From Loxodes magnus (lineage: Eukaryota > Ciliophora > Karyorelictea > Loxodida > Loxodidae): DNA of 64,000 nt. Under the pieces are notes generated by a model that saw nothing but the letters and a program-made list of their open reading frames with translations, ran no database searches and had not been told where the DNA came from. This document shows, piece after piece, positions 1-12,066 of the stretch. Positions within the stretch are counted from its first letter, which is position 1, and every line of letters starts with the position of its first letter. The stretch is from NCBI GenBank assembly GCA_946699065.1, contig CAMPDV010000113.1, forward strand, positions 124,001 through 188,000, given 5' to 3'. The position numbers and the translations under genes were made by a program.

Positions 1-1123
1 TCTCTTAAAGTTAGTAAGCCTTGTATCTGAAATAAACTTCGGAAGCAAACAATCTTAATATTGCACAAGTTGTCTTTCCTGTTCCGCTTCTTCCAAGTAC
101 TAGTAAATTATTAGACTCAGAAACGACTTCTTACTCTTATTAAGTCAAATTAATACGAAAGTTTGAAATTTATTTTAGAAATTCTATAAAGTTTTCCGTA
201 CATTTTGTTGTTGTAAGTAGGTCTATCAGTATTTAATTATCTTAATCAATTTCTTTTTCCTCTTAATATCCTTATTAAGCTTTCTAACTTTCCCCTGAAA
301 TTCATCTTCCATCCTTTAAAATATACTATAACGCTTTTGATTTTGGTATATTAATAGGCAGAAATTTCTTAGGCAGATAAAGTCCTTCAATAATTTACAC
401 ATTTACTTCTAAGGGATCTTTTAGCTCTTTCACAGTTTTGAAGCTTGTAGCATTCTAAAGATTTGGAGAAATATATCTATCTTCATCTAGTTTGATATCG
501 TTTATATACTTTTTGACTATTTCTTTCGCCTTTTGAACGCTTTTGCATATGTCTATTACTTTGAAGAGTGCTCTGGTTTTACCTTTTATATCAAGCCATC
601 CTTTAATTCAGGATATTATTACATCATAAAGAGACAGACAATATACTTGCTTTCTCCTAAAACTATGTAGCATGAAAACATACTGAGACATGGACCTGTT
701 CATATTAGATTATAAGTACTACCTTCTTGAAAATGCCCACTGACTAGGTTGTATATTTTTGTTAGAGCAGAAACTAGTAATGATACATCATAGTTTTTAA
801 ACTTCTTTATAGCTTTTAATTCTATTCTTAGATCTCATTCTCTGCTCTAAGCTTTGATAAACTCATTTTTAATGTAAAACGAAGCATAATGCCAGAAATG
901 GTCTGTATTTGGGGTTTTATTATAAACTGGGATCCTTCATTTCTTACTATAAAGGATTTATACCAGCAAATAGCTCTTCCTCATGTATAATTCAATTATG
1001 TTTTACCCATTTTAAATAGAAGTATGTCCAGTGTTGCAAGCTATTTTGCTCTTGCTTTAGTCTAAAAAACTGAGAAGCCAGAAAGTTGCACGAATCTTCC
1101 AAGATTTGCATCTTTTTCTTCAT
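1..1123 (-). CDS. UvrD-like superfamily I helicase, TRANK1-type (5' part, runs off the left edge)
   Basis: The 5' end of a gene reading leftwards out of the window. The visible end carries a Walker A loop, GRSGTGKTT (codons around 71-94), in the wording LVLGRSGTGKTT that is typical of the TRANK1/UvrD-like helicase family, so the ATP-binding domain is just being entered at base 1. The ATG at 1123 starts MKKKMQILEDS. The upstream 330 residues have no recognised domain; a stretch reading VQIIEGLYLPKKFLP just before the loop resembles the leader region of this family. The reading frame must change twice. A 17-nt GT-AG intron at 947-963 and a 22-nt one at 601-622 restore one frame from ATG to Walker A and are my best model, the second being less sure. 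In-frame TAA/TAG read as Gln and TGA as Trp. Function (nucleic-acid unwinding) is inferred from the loop alone. Confidence 0.65.
947..963 (-). other. 17-nt intron in the helicase gene
   Basis: On the minus strand this reads GTATAAATCCTTTATAG. Removing it keeps the frame from the ATG at 1123 (split codon G|TA = Val) and gives a charged, protein-like continuation. Confidence 0.6.
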
Positions 1124-1737
1124 ATTAAGATCCTCATTTTATACCTTCATTTCAAGTATAAATTATACCATTTTGCTCGAATCCCTTAAATACCTCCTTA
1201 TAATGGTTTCTGGTTAAAATTAAAACTTAAATACACTTAAAAAGTATCTAAGATAATTAAAAGTTATAGAAAGCCTATAATTAAGACAAACCTAGTCTAA
1301 TAAACTTAACTATTGCTAAGCTCAAACTTAATACTTCCTCAAGCGAATTCAAATAGTAAGGATATAGAAAAACGCCATGATCTATAGACTAGAACGCCTT
1401 AATTATGATCTATTCTTACTAATATTAAGTACACTCAGCTTTATATCCTTCTATTACTTCTAGCACCAAATAACTTTTTTCTAGTGCCTTGTAATTAAAA
1501 TTGGATTGCTCATAGTGGTTTGTACTAGACTCTTTAATTTAGAGACTAGAAATAGTATTTTGTTATAGTTAAGTAATGCTTGTTTATTATAAGCCCTATA
1601 ATGTATTTTATTCATCAAGATTCCTTCTATTTTATCTTTAGAACTCAAGATTTAGATTATTAAACTTGTTAATGAATCAGAAAAATATAGATGGCTTAGT
1701 AGCCAAAGCCTTATTATAGAGTTATGAAGGTATTATA
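1124..1737. other. intergenic stretch
   Basis: AT-rich spacer between two divergent genes. It holds many short words such as ctagtc and gctataa but no frame with protein-like composition. The two promoters must lie here; no distinct element was recognised. Confidence 0.4.
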
Positions 1738-2400
1738 ATGGCTGCAGTTGAAGGCTTTAGACAAAAAGCTTTTAAGTGCATTTCCATTCTATAGATGAAG
1801 AGGGAATCAGACTTCTGATTCCAGGAGATGAGATAGTGCTCAATTTAAAGCTTTATCTCTTTAGTACATTCTTACCTTATTACTCCTTCCTCTATCTATT
1901 TCTTATGCTTCATTTCCTAACCTCTGATCTTTAATAAATCCATTCTCAGTTTAGAAGCTAAGGCTACTTCTACAACCTATCAAATAAATAAAAGTATAAA
2001 GATATCTCAAGAGATGCTCATTAGCTTTTGGAAGATAGAACTGAGCCAATTAGGATTCTAATTCGAACCCTAAATCATTAGTATCTAATTCAGTTTCTTA
2101 GTTTATACCTTCTAACAAAACTTAAAATACAGCTATAAAAATCTAATTTTAACAGTATCAATCAACCAAAAGAAGACAGATCTAGCCATAAAAAGCTAAG
2201 CAGCAATATTAAAAAAAATCTGAATAGAGAGAAATAAAAAGATTCCAGAAAGTAGAGTGTAAGTACAATAAGAAGTATAAGCAAGCCTATAATAACTGAG
2301 GTGCTTATTAATAAAAGTAAAAGGAAGGTAAAATTTAAGAATTAGGGTTTATAATAATAATTGAGTAACTATAATAACCAGTAATTGCTAATCTAGTAGC
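1738..2400 (+). CDS. possible small Gln/Lys-rich protein, structure unresolved
   Basis: A weak candidate. From the ATG at 1738 a frame reads MAAVEGFRQKAFKCISIL and stays free of implausible sequence to about 2075. Between about 2075 and 2330 a second frame is strongly lysine- and glutamine-rich (EIKRFQKVECKYNKKYKQ, with a UGA-coded Trp). The two would join through a short GT-AG intron near 2081-2093, but that segment (13 nt) is shorter than every other intron seen in the window, so the model is doubtful. No homologue recognised. It could equally be the 5' untranslated or upstream exon region of the gene starting at 2572. End not determined. Confidence 0.25.
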
Positions 2401-2571
2401 CATATTCTTTTTAACTAATCATCTCTTCTTTTCTTCATACACTTCAAATGTTTAATCTTATTAGATCTAATCTTTCCTATAGCTTTCCCTTTTTCCTTTC
2501 ACTCTTAAATACTATTTGCTGTATTTAAATAAAGCTAAACTAATCTCTTTAATTAGGTTATAAAACTAAAT

Positions 2572-5001
2572 ATGTAGCTTAGAGAAAAAGTCTAGACTGA
2601 TTACTTGACTAATTACAGTGAATGCTCTTCTAATTCTCCAATTTCTTAAGAAATTAGGAATTAATAGGAGCTACCAAAGGGACCTATTTTTCTTAAGGTT
2701 TAGAGCTAAAACTATAAGAAGAAGACTTAGATATACCTTAAAGATGGAAAGAGGGATAATCTTCTATGTAAGTAGAGCTGAAATAACATATTAACCAAAA
2801 CTGCCATTTACACTGAATTTAAAACTGAGAAAATGAAGATTGAAAGGAAGTTAGCGAAGCAGTTTGGAAGTGAGAAATAGGTGTAGAACTAAAGATAGTT
2901 CCATGAAAACTTCAGTGTGAAATCGCAGAAATCAAGGTCAAGAAATAGGAAAATTATGTAGAGTCTTTTTAATAAATCAGTTGGAAATAAAAAGGAGCTA
3001 ATTAACTTGTGTGTCAATAACTCTAGATCTTTTAAGAGGGACTAGTCACCAGATGAGATTAAGTTAACAGAACTTGAATAGTAGTTTGATAAAGAAGGCT
3101 TTCTATAAGGACTGCTGAGTACTAGAAGCAGTAAATCCTAGCTTCATAAATCTTAAAGTTGTGCAAATGCGTAGCTAACTAATTTTAATCTCCCAAAGGT
3201 ATAAGAATTTGGATAGAATCAGTTATCTCTTTCATAAAGATAGGCTATTAAAAAGGAACACTAGTCAAGCTAGTAATAGAGAAGTGACTTCAATAATAAT
3301 TTATAGTAGCAGTCTAAGATGAAAAAGAGCCAAACTTAGCTTAATATTTTAAATAATAACCTCGAGTAACTAAGCTAAGGATTGGAAAGGGATTATGATA
3401 ATCCTCCAAAGCACTAGCGAAATCCATAGCTTTACTAGTTCAAAAACCTACCTCTATAGACTTAGTCTACATCATCTTTAAATTAAAGAAGTAAGACTAA
3501 AGGTGCAATGAAACTGCTGTAGGTACTAGAAAAGTACATAAAAATGAGTAAGCATTATGTATGTAAACTGCTACTTAGTAACTTACAGAAATAGTAATTC
3601 TAGGTACTAACCTTAAAGCTAAACAGATGTAATTAGCTAGTTAGATGCTTATTTCATCTCCAGGCTAAAGCTTTAAGAGAGGCTTTTAAAGTTATGAAAG
3701 TCAGAACTAATAAATATGTAGAGCTTGAAGAAGAGAGAAGGAGAATTTATAGGAAAACTAACACTTCTGATTATTATAGTTAAAAGGATGTGAGTGATAG
3801 TAGGAAAAATAAGTTGAAAGATAAGTTAAATGATTTAGCTGCTAAGTTTGATAGTCTGTTCTTGAAGAAGCAATAATAAGAGGAAGAGCGTAGGTAGATA
3901 AATAATAGTTGTAAATAGATAAACCTTTAGAATCAAGTTGAGTTCAGGGATAAACCTTAGTATGAAGGAAAGTGTTTAAGAAACAACAAATAAGAGATTA
4001 ATGTAACTGAAGAAAGAAGTTAAGCAGAAGAAAACTAGCTACTTTAAAAGAGCTAGTAAAAGAAAATGTAAAGCAAAGCAATTTTATAAAGTCAAGCAAG
4101 TTAGCCTCAAGTTATAGAACAGCTGAAAGAAGAAAAAAGGACAGAGAAGATAAGGGAGTAGAATAGAGTATAGAAGCAAGAGATTAATTTTTAATCTTAG
4201 AAGTAAAAAGAAAATAAGGATCAAGAAATAAAATAGCTGAGGGAGTTGATAGTAATGGAGTAAGAGACTTAGCAAACCTACTACTTTTACGAAGAAAGTA
4301 ACAAAGATAAAAAGCCAGAATCTTTGCTTCTTAAGACTTAAGCTCTACTGGAATAAATCGCATGTATTATAGAAAAGTAGGTAAAAGTGAATTGGCAGAT
4401 ACTTCATAAATAAATAGCTATTAAGAAACTAGCAGAGACCTGGAAAAATACAGGAGCGAACCGTTTACATTTAATCATCAGCACTAGAAATTTTTCTGAG
4501 ATGAGATAAGCATTTTATCATTTATATCTATTAAATAAAAAGAAAAGTACTAGAAGCTTAAATAAAACTAGCTAATATTAGATCGAAAAATTGGTGAGAA
4601 TTTTACAGAATATAACTTAATGTAGACTAATTAAGAGTTTTATATTACTTCAAAATTAGGCGTTGAAATAAGGCTAGATAAGATATGGAAATAAGATTAA
4701 TGATGGACAAAGAGAGAAAGAAGGGAAGAACGATAAAGAGGTATAAAATGACACGCGCATCCAATCAGAAGTTTTATTCCAGATTGGGCAGAAGTAGCAA
4801 AAAGCAATTTTCTTGCTTTTAAAGAATCTAATATAACAGAAAGTTTCGAAGGTTTTTCTTGATGCGTTTGAAGAAATAAAATATTTCAAGTTAGTTTCTC
4901 TTAAGTAATAGAGCAAGATCAAGTCTAACTTTGGATTAATTAAATCCATTGAAGCATAACATCAATTTAAAAATTAAGTTATAGCAAATAGTATTGATTG
5001 A
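2572..5001 (+). CDS. Gln-rich coiled-coil protein, 809 aa
   Basis: One frame runs from ATG (MQLREKVQTDYL) to UGA at 4999-5001 with only one internal UGA (Trp, near 2779), while TAA/TAG occur dozens of times and read as Gln. A standard-code reader sees nothing here. Composition is rich in Lys, Glu, Gln, Ser and Asn. Residues about 350-560 are highly charged with heptad-like patterns (e.g. EERRQINNSCKQ, IEQLKEEKRTEKIREQ), suggesting long coiled coil, followed by a more globular Leu/Ile-rich C-terminus. No catalytic motif, signal peptide or membrane segment. No family recognised; a cytoskeletal or scaffold role would be a guess. The ATG choice is uncertain because the frame remains open upstream to about 2510. 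No intron needed. Confidence 0.75.
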
Positions 5002-6598
5002 GTTGAACCTTAAAGATATAGTTTTCTTATATTTTACTATATAAACTCGGTTTATCTGTGAATGTTGCTTGATACAGAAAAAGAAGCAAATCCAATACTA
5101 TAAATATGTACTTAACTTGCTTTTTCTCTTTCCCTAGAGCTTTTAATATGTTCCAAGATTATTCTCCATATCTTCTGTCATTTTTTTAATTCAAATCCCT
5201 TGCCACATTTTAATGGTTTTTTAACCATAAACTAAGCTTAATTTTTTGATATATTATACAGGTAAATGCAGTTTTAATCATAAGTGTTAAAATAATATCG
5301 ATTTAGTTTCTTAAAAAGAATTGAAACTTCTTCATAATAACTTTAGCTAATACTACTTTTAGGGAAATTTAAGTAAAAACGATATAGTAATATGTTTATC
5401 CATTATTCACTTGTCATATTTAATTCAGCTTACCTTGAGTTAATAAATATCAATCTATCACTACAATAGTTAATCTGCTTTCCTATATTATCAACATCAA
5501 TTAACTTTAGAGCTTGATTCCTATCTATTATCATAAGATTCTACTAATTATCGTCTTGATCACTAATTAGTGGCTATAATGATAGCATCTCCATTATCTT
5601 CCTTAACAGATTAGCTTAATTAGTCAGTTTCTTCTTAGCTGCATATACTAATTTTCTAAGTTATATATCTCAGCTTTGTGACTTAGTAGGGTATAATTTC
5701 TGGTAAACTAATACTTTTCTTTTTAGAGCAGATTATAAAGAGTTAGTAAGCTAGCTAGCTTGAACTAATCTTAACTATTACTCAGTAAATACATTTCTGC
5801 TACTCATTTCTATGATCAACCAGTCCTGCTCCTTTGATGTTTGTAGATTTGTATTTAATTGTTTGTCTCACTTTTAGACTACAAGCAGAACATTAAGCAG
5901 ACTTCACTCCACTAACTCATCCATTCCATTTAGTTAACCATCACTACTATAACTTAGCCTTTCTCTCTTTTATCTACTTCAATCTCTAATTTACTAAATT
6001 ATAGCTTATAATATCTATTATAGCACTTCCTTAGTACATGAGTAGTACTTATAGCTAGTAAGTTAGTATCTAAATATAGTAAAATCAGTCTAAATTTTAT
6101 AGTATAATAAGCATCTAAAGTACTAAAGGAAGATATATCATCCTCCAATGAGTCTAGAATGAGTACCTAAGGATAATAGCAAGAGTTAGGTACACTCTAG
6201 CTATATTTAAGCCATTAAGGCATTCAAATGATAGTTTAATAATTAAAAGCTATTACTATCAGTTTACAAAGCGATAGGTAAAAGGAGCATTAATAAGCTC
6301 TAAGTTACAGAGCTTTAAATATAGATTTAAGTGTGTTATAATAACCGAAGCTTCTATAGACTAACTAGAGTGTTTATAGTATAAAAAATGTTATATAAGT
6401 AAACCAGTATTAAGCCTTAGATATCATAGTTAATCATTATTATCCAAGCATTTCAGTACATAAATAATTATATCAGCCAGCTCTTCTAATAATCAAAAGA
6501 CAAGAGATAAGCTAATAGCAGGTCTAATAAGCAAAGCAAAATATACAAAAGGCTAGATACTAGGAGACTAAGTAGTAAGGTAGTTTATTCTAGATCAG
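5002..6598. other. long intergenic stretch
   Basis: About 1.6 kb between two + strand genes. It is AT-rich, with runs such as agctagctagctt near 5750 and many ctagta/agcta words. The last ~180 bases before 6599 are open in the frame of the next gene without an ATG, so they may be part of it. No other gene supported. Confidence 0.4.
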
Positions 6599-9500
6599 AT
6601 GGAAATTAAATAGTTTAGGAATTTAAATTATTGAAGTAAATAAAAACTTCAAATGGTAGACTCTAATCTTAGGATTAATATACTTAAGTAGACTATTGAG
6701 AAACTTTCTAAGGAAGTAATTGACCCTTCTAAGCTTCCTCAGACTTAGTAAAAGAAGTTCATCGAATCTGAGGAGCATTATGTCTAGTCGATCTTGTAGA
6801 AGGATATCAATCATTAGTTGAAGTAGTCTGATAACTTGAAAATCAAGATCTAGTAGGCTTAGTTCTAGATTGAGTAGCAGAAGGCTTAAAAGTAGTAATT
6901 AGCTTAGGAAATGTAGAGGCTGAGGGAGGATAACAGTTAAGCTGAGAGAGAATTAAGGGAAAGTTTAGATGATATTGAGTAAAAGTTGGTAACATTGAGA
7001 AGCTAAAGGGATAAAGAATAACAAGCTTAGAAGATTGAAACTGAAGGTTTAGCTATGGCAGTTAAGTAGCACTAGCTAATATTGAATAAACTAAGAAACG
7101 AGAAATTCCATTTAGAAAATGAACTGTAGAAGGCTTAAAAGTAAGTAGAGTAAAGAAATATTGTAGAAATATAGAATATAAAGGTAGCAATTAAACCTCT
7201 TGAATAAGCTTAGAACTCGGTATTGCTTTAAAAGTAGCAAATCTAGGAAAATCATTAAAGGTAAATCTAAAATTTGAAATTATGAAGAGAAAGAATTAAC
7301 ATGGTAAGAGAGGATCTCAACATACGCCTCTTATAAAGAGGAGAGTACGTAGCATATCGAGAAGATTTAGACCAAATATATGATGACTTTAAGGAAAAGA
7401 ACGGAGAACAGCTTTAAGAATTCATAATCGAAGTGGAAACCAAAGAAAAGCTTAAAACAGTCAAAGCTCATAAAAGTTAGTATTTAGAGAGGATCAAATA
7501 AATAGACGCTCAAGTTGCTTAATTAAGAGAGTAATAGTTTTAGTTAAATGAGCAGGAATAGCTTATTAGAGCTGAAATGCCTGATAACTCACACCTAATC
7601 AAAATTGAAAACTATCTCTACTGCAAGGTGGGCACTAACTTTGATGAGGCAAAGGAACAAATAATAGGAAGTGAAGTACTTCAATTATAGATAGAGGAAA
7701 TGGAGTAAATAGAGTATGAAATAATGCAGGAATGAGCGGAAAAAGAATAAGCTATGAAAATTGAAGGAATCACTGATAATTTACTACAGCAAAGAGAAAT
7801 TTATAAGCATAGATTAGCTGCTATAGCTCAGTGGAAAGCTGAAGTGAGTAAATGGCTCAGTAGTGATGGTGAGAAAGCGGATAAAGAAATAACACAAATA
7901 TTCTCTCAGGGTTTAGAAGGTGACAGTGCGTTAAAATCAGTCTTAGAGCTGTACACAGGAAGAGTAAACGAATATGAAAATAGAATGCAGGAAATTTATG
8001 AGAGCTAGACTTAAGCTTAGAAATAGTAGTAAATGAAAAGAATGCAACTCAATGAGTTTAAATAGGAATTAGAACATCTAGAAGCTGAAAAAACTCTAGT
8101 CAAAAGGGAGTTAATGCAAACTATAGTAGAAGAAAGAGAAGTAACATAAGCATTGGAATAAAGAAGACTAGAGTTTTGAGACCAGCAAAGAAAATTAACA
8201 GATGAGGCTTATGAATAGTTTTTAAAGGAAAATACCAAAGACTTAGAAGAAGCTCAAAAGAAGTACGGAAAAAAGATTGTAGAAAAGCAGAAATTCTAGA
8301 AGAAAAAGGAAATTGATGAGTAAATGGAGACGTAAATAGCAGAAACAAGAAAGCAACTAGAAGAAATGTATAAGCAAATTGAGCAATTTGAAAGAAAAAT
8401 AGACTCTAACGTGCAACAGGTTGAAAGAGAAATTCTGCCTCTATTTTAAAAAACCTACGATAAATTTGCTTCAGAATAGTTTAAGACACAGAAACTGGAG
8501 AAGTAGATAGAAGCCTTAAAAGAAGCAGAGGATGAAATCTCACTTTAAATGGAATAGTTGTTAGAAAGCAAGAAGTCAGAACTATATTTAACCTTAAGTG
8601 AAGTCTATTAAGAAAACGGAAATATTACGACTTAATAGCGGTTAATGGAGCTTACTTTTGGGATAGAAGAGAGAGAGAAAAAACTGAGTAACGTATAGGA
8701 AGAAATTAAACAAATTGAAGGAGCAGCACAAACAAGAATGGCAGATATTGAAATAGAACTAACTGCTGCTCAGTCGCACTATGAATAGTTATAAAAGCAA
8801 GGAATGCTAATAATGTAATCTAGATAAAGAGCTCAGTAATATGAAAAAGCTATTAGAGGCATAGATTTAGAAATACAGTAATAAATTAATATGAAAGGAG
8901 CTTGAGAAACCAAATTAAGAAATCTAATGGAAAACATTTAGATTAGTAATGAAACTTTAAACATGAGACTTGAAGAATATGACTAAGAGTTTTAAATGGA
9001 CACTAATGAATAAAATTATGAGTAGTAAGAATCAGAACTATATTAGTCTGCCAAGTTCAAAAAATAATAGATGCAAGACTTGAAGTAAATAGAACAATAT
9101 TTGGAAGAAGAGTAAAACTACTATGAGTAGCAAAATGAAGAGGAAAATCAAATGAATAGTAATTATAACTATCCAGGAGAAAGGGCTCAGCTTTATAAAT
9201 TGAATTAAGGCTAGCAAAGAGACTTTAATACTCCTAGATTTGATTCTCAAGATGTATGAACTAGACTGAATTATGACTTATAAGATGCTACTATTTCGGA
9301 AATTCAACTGCTCAATCAGTTAGCTCCACTTTTAGAAGGTCACCATTTGTACAAAAAATTCAGTAGAGGACATAATTTTAAGGGTAAAGAATTTGATGTT
9401 CTGTTAGCTCATTTATATCCACCTGAATAGAATGGCTTTGGAGTAAAAGAGCTTAAATTGAACAAAGAACTAACAAGAATAGAGATAAGATAGCTATAGA

Positions 9501-9864
9501 AAGTTCCTGTTGAAAGCTATATTGAGGTAGAAGATATTAAAAGTCTTATTATTCCTACTTAAACTACTGAAATCCTTAAATTTACAAAGGGAAATCTAAA
9601 TTTAGAACCTCCTTCTTATGAAGATTCTAAGAGATACTAAGAATTAAAGAAGCAAGGCTTATTAAGCAAGTAATCAACCGTTTTTAAAGAGGTAGCAAGA
9701 AGATGCAAAATGTATCCTTTCTCATTAGCTCTAGAAAGCGTGGGTAGAATAGAATTCATAGCTCCGAACTATGTCCTGTTTAAGAAATTCACAGACGGCA
9801 TTAATTCACTAGTAAAGAATATAAAATTTCTGCCTAAGCTGAGATTAAGACTTAGAACTCCTGA
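6599..9864 (+). CDS. large coiled-coil protein with C-terminal globular domain, about 1077 aa
   Basis: A single frame with very few UGAs runs from ATG (MEIKQFRNLNYW) through about 870 residues of Glu/Lys/Gln-rich coiled coil, with two less helical islands near residues 270-330 and 370-450. The last ~200 residues are globular: KKFSRGHNFKGKEFDVLLAH, then a hydrophobic beta-rich end containing RIEFIAPNYVLFKKFTDGIN, which resembles the closing helix of a PH-like domain. In the simple frame there is no UGA until 10160, through T-rich sequence that does not look coding. A 32-nt GT-AG intron at 9812-9843 would instead end the protein at UGA 9862-9864, and the total then divides by three. That intron is longer than the others, so the 3' end is a model. 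Likely cytoskeletal or ciliary; exact role unknown. Confidence 0.75.
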
Positions 9865-10359
9865 GTGTTAATAATTTTTATATCTATAATAGTATTTAAT
9901 TTCCACCATAGATTGCTCTCTACTTTACTCCTATTCATTCTATTACAACTTCAAACTTTTCTAAGATCCGATCCTTTCAACTAATACCAAGTTTAATTTA
10001 TCAAAAAGCTTTTTATTTAATCTATCACAGTTAAGCTAAATCTACCTATCTTCACTTAGTATTATCTAGGATACCTAGACTGATTTTTTACTCTACTAGC
10101 ATAGTTATTTTCTAATGACTCTTTATATAATTAAATTTGGTAGCGTTTTAAAAGTAAATTGATATTGATACTTAGTTTGCTAGCTTAACTAAGAAGTAAT
10201 AACTTCTAACTAGCATTTATCTCTCTAAGTACTATACATAACTGACTCTATTCTTATGTAGTAATATTATACTTCATCTCTCTCTAAATCACTGTCAGAT
10301 TAGTTGTTACCTATGCTTTACCCTATTAGCAAATTTGGTCCTTTTACTTGCTCATCCTT
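9865..10359. other. intergenic stretch
   Basis: T/C-rich spacer. It is UGA-free for ~100 codons in the frame of the upstream gene, but its composition (Leu/Ser/Tyr/Phe throughout) does not look coding. Confidence 0.4.
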
Positions 10360-11455
10360 ATGATGTCTAACTCTTCTTTGTAATTGCAAGAATAAGAGCT
10401 ATGTATCCTATTTTAATTGCTGAATAGTCTTATAAGTGCTAAAACCAGTTTATAGCTCTTTCTAAGGTCCTTTGATATAACTAGTTATAATTGAAAGAAA
10501 AGGGAAGAAGTTAAGACGATCCGATATTAGGAAGTAAAGATACTTGAAGGAATAGTTATGAAGGCTAATGGCAAAATCTAATGGTGATTCGATTAAAATT
10601 CGACGATAAAAAGGAGAAGTGCTAACTATAAGGCAGATCAAGAAGCATTGAGTATGATTTATAAATGAAGCAAGCACTAAAAAGGATAACTAACAACTGG
10701 TTATAAGGATAACATAACGAAAATCAGAAGATCCAGCTAGTGAGATTACAAATATTGACTAGATCAGTAAGTAAACAACTTTTGAGAGTGTTTTAAAGTA
10801 CAAAATTAGATTAAATGAGAACAAAGTGAAATTTCAGTTATCTGAAGGCAAAAATACATAGAAATAAGAAAATGATATTCTAAATAAGTCAAATCAAAGC
10901 TTTAAAAATAATTAATTAGCATCTATAAGAGCAGAATAGATAAGCTAGATACAATAGATTTAGCTAGGGACTAAAAGTCAAGAAAGATGACTTATTATAG
11001 AGTAGAAAGAGACAAAGAACTAGTTACATAATGAAGTTAAGCTTAAAGCAGATTAAGAATAAAAAGATTGTAGAACGTGAATAGAAAATATTTTGAAGTT
11101 AAGAAACTAACAGAAGGTCTTAAGGTAAATCTTAGCTACAAGAAAACAGTCAAAATATATTTATAAATAAAGGCTAGAAATAATTCAGAAGATAGGGATA
11201 TTGATTTTAGTTCTACAGCTAAGCTAAAGCTCTTTAACTAAAGCTCTTTAACTAAAGAAAGAATGTACAAGTTTAGGACTAGCAATCCTAGAGCTTCTAT
11301 CAAGATTAACCAAAATTGCTACAGACTATAAAGATTATATCATCAACTTTAGCAAACGTAAAGAAAAATCTCAAGTAAAGTAAATATCTCACAAGCAACT
11401 AGATCAGAAGTAAGTAGGAAATAAAGTGATTCTGTATAATCCTTCAAAATAATGA
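10360..11455 (+). CDS. unknown charged protein with coiled coil, about 355 aa
   Basis: Tandem ATGs at 10360 and 10363 start MMSNSSLQLQEQELC. The first frame contains KILEGIVMKANGKIQ and is protein-like to about 10739; the second, UGA-poor, continues as TFESVLKYKIRLNENKVKFQ. A 28-nt GT-AG intron at 10740-10767 joins them, makes the length divisible by three, and ends at TAA-TGA (stop 11453-11455). The protein is basic and Gln/Lys-rich with a hydrophobic helical C-terminal third (about 270-330). A short tandem duplication (about 11222-11260, period 15) lies inside it. No family recognised. Confidence 0.6.
10740..10767 (+). other. 28-nt intron (model)
   Basis: Starts GTGAGATTAC and ends GACTAGATCAG. 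It joins two protein-like frames and corrects the length of the CDS 10360-11455. Confidence 0.5.
11222..11260 (+). repeat. imperfect tandem repeat, period 15
   Basis: The unit taaagctctttaact occurs about two and a half times head to tail. The period is a multiple of three, so the reading frame of the surrounding CDS is kept. Confidence 0.6.
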
Positions 11456-12066
11456 TTAAATAAAGTAAGACACTCGTTTAATAAATATATCTCATTTTTA
11501 AACCTTTTTAAGTACTCAAGATATATATCAGCAAAATACATTAATAGCACTAAAATCACAAGCCAAAAAAATGAATAGTCTACTTAAAAACTATATCCAT
11601 TTAGTCAATAACCACTTAAGTTCTCAGCCTTCAAGATTTAATTTAAAAGTAATAACAATGGAGCGGTAATATTAGAGATAGTATGTCTGTGCTATGTATT
11701 TGAAGATATAAAGTTGTCAAGATTTAAGTTAATAAGAAAAATTAATAGTATAGTTGGTAAAGCTTTTACACTAGTATCTGCAAAACTTTGCTTTTGTATA
11801 TTAAATTGGATTTTCAAGATTTCAGTAACTTAATAAGAGTTTCAAACTTTTAATGGTTAGATAGGAGGAAATACTGACTAGTTCAAAGGAGTAAGAATGA
11901 AGTAAACCAGAGTGCTAAGAATTGTAATGGTGGGAAGATATGAGTAAATGATGTTTAAAACTACCATTCTAGTGCTAGTTTTCTGCTAAAAATGAATTTG
12001 ATTTATGTTATTCATTAATATGAAGAACCATCTTTATTAAGAAGGTTTGGAATTCATAATATAAAT
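11456..12066. other. intergenic stretch
   Basis: AT-rich, no convincing coding frame. It carries the 5' region of the P450 gene. Confidence 0.4.

Noticed and set aside
4084-4275. Standard-code ORFs on the minus strand (4084-4275, 4674-4949, 6623-6814)
   Set aside because: They are antisense to the long + strand genes read with reassigned stops; Leu/Phe-rich composition is the usual shadow of Lys/Glu/Gln codons.
7754-8008. 84-aa standard-code ORF
   Set aside because: It is only an uninterrupted piece of the 6599-9864 coiled-coil gene between Gln codons TAA and TAG, not a gene of its own.
9869-9874. TAA TAA as the stop of the large coiled-coil gene
   Set aside because: TAA is Gln in every other gene here. 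A UGA end through a short intron fits the rest of the window better.
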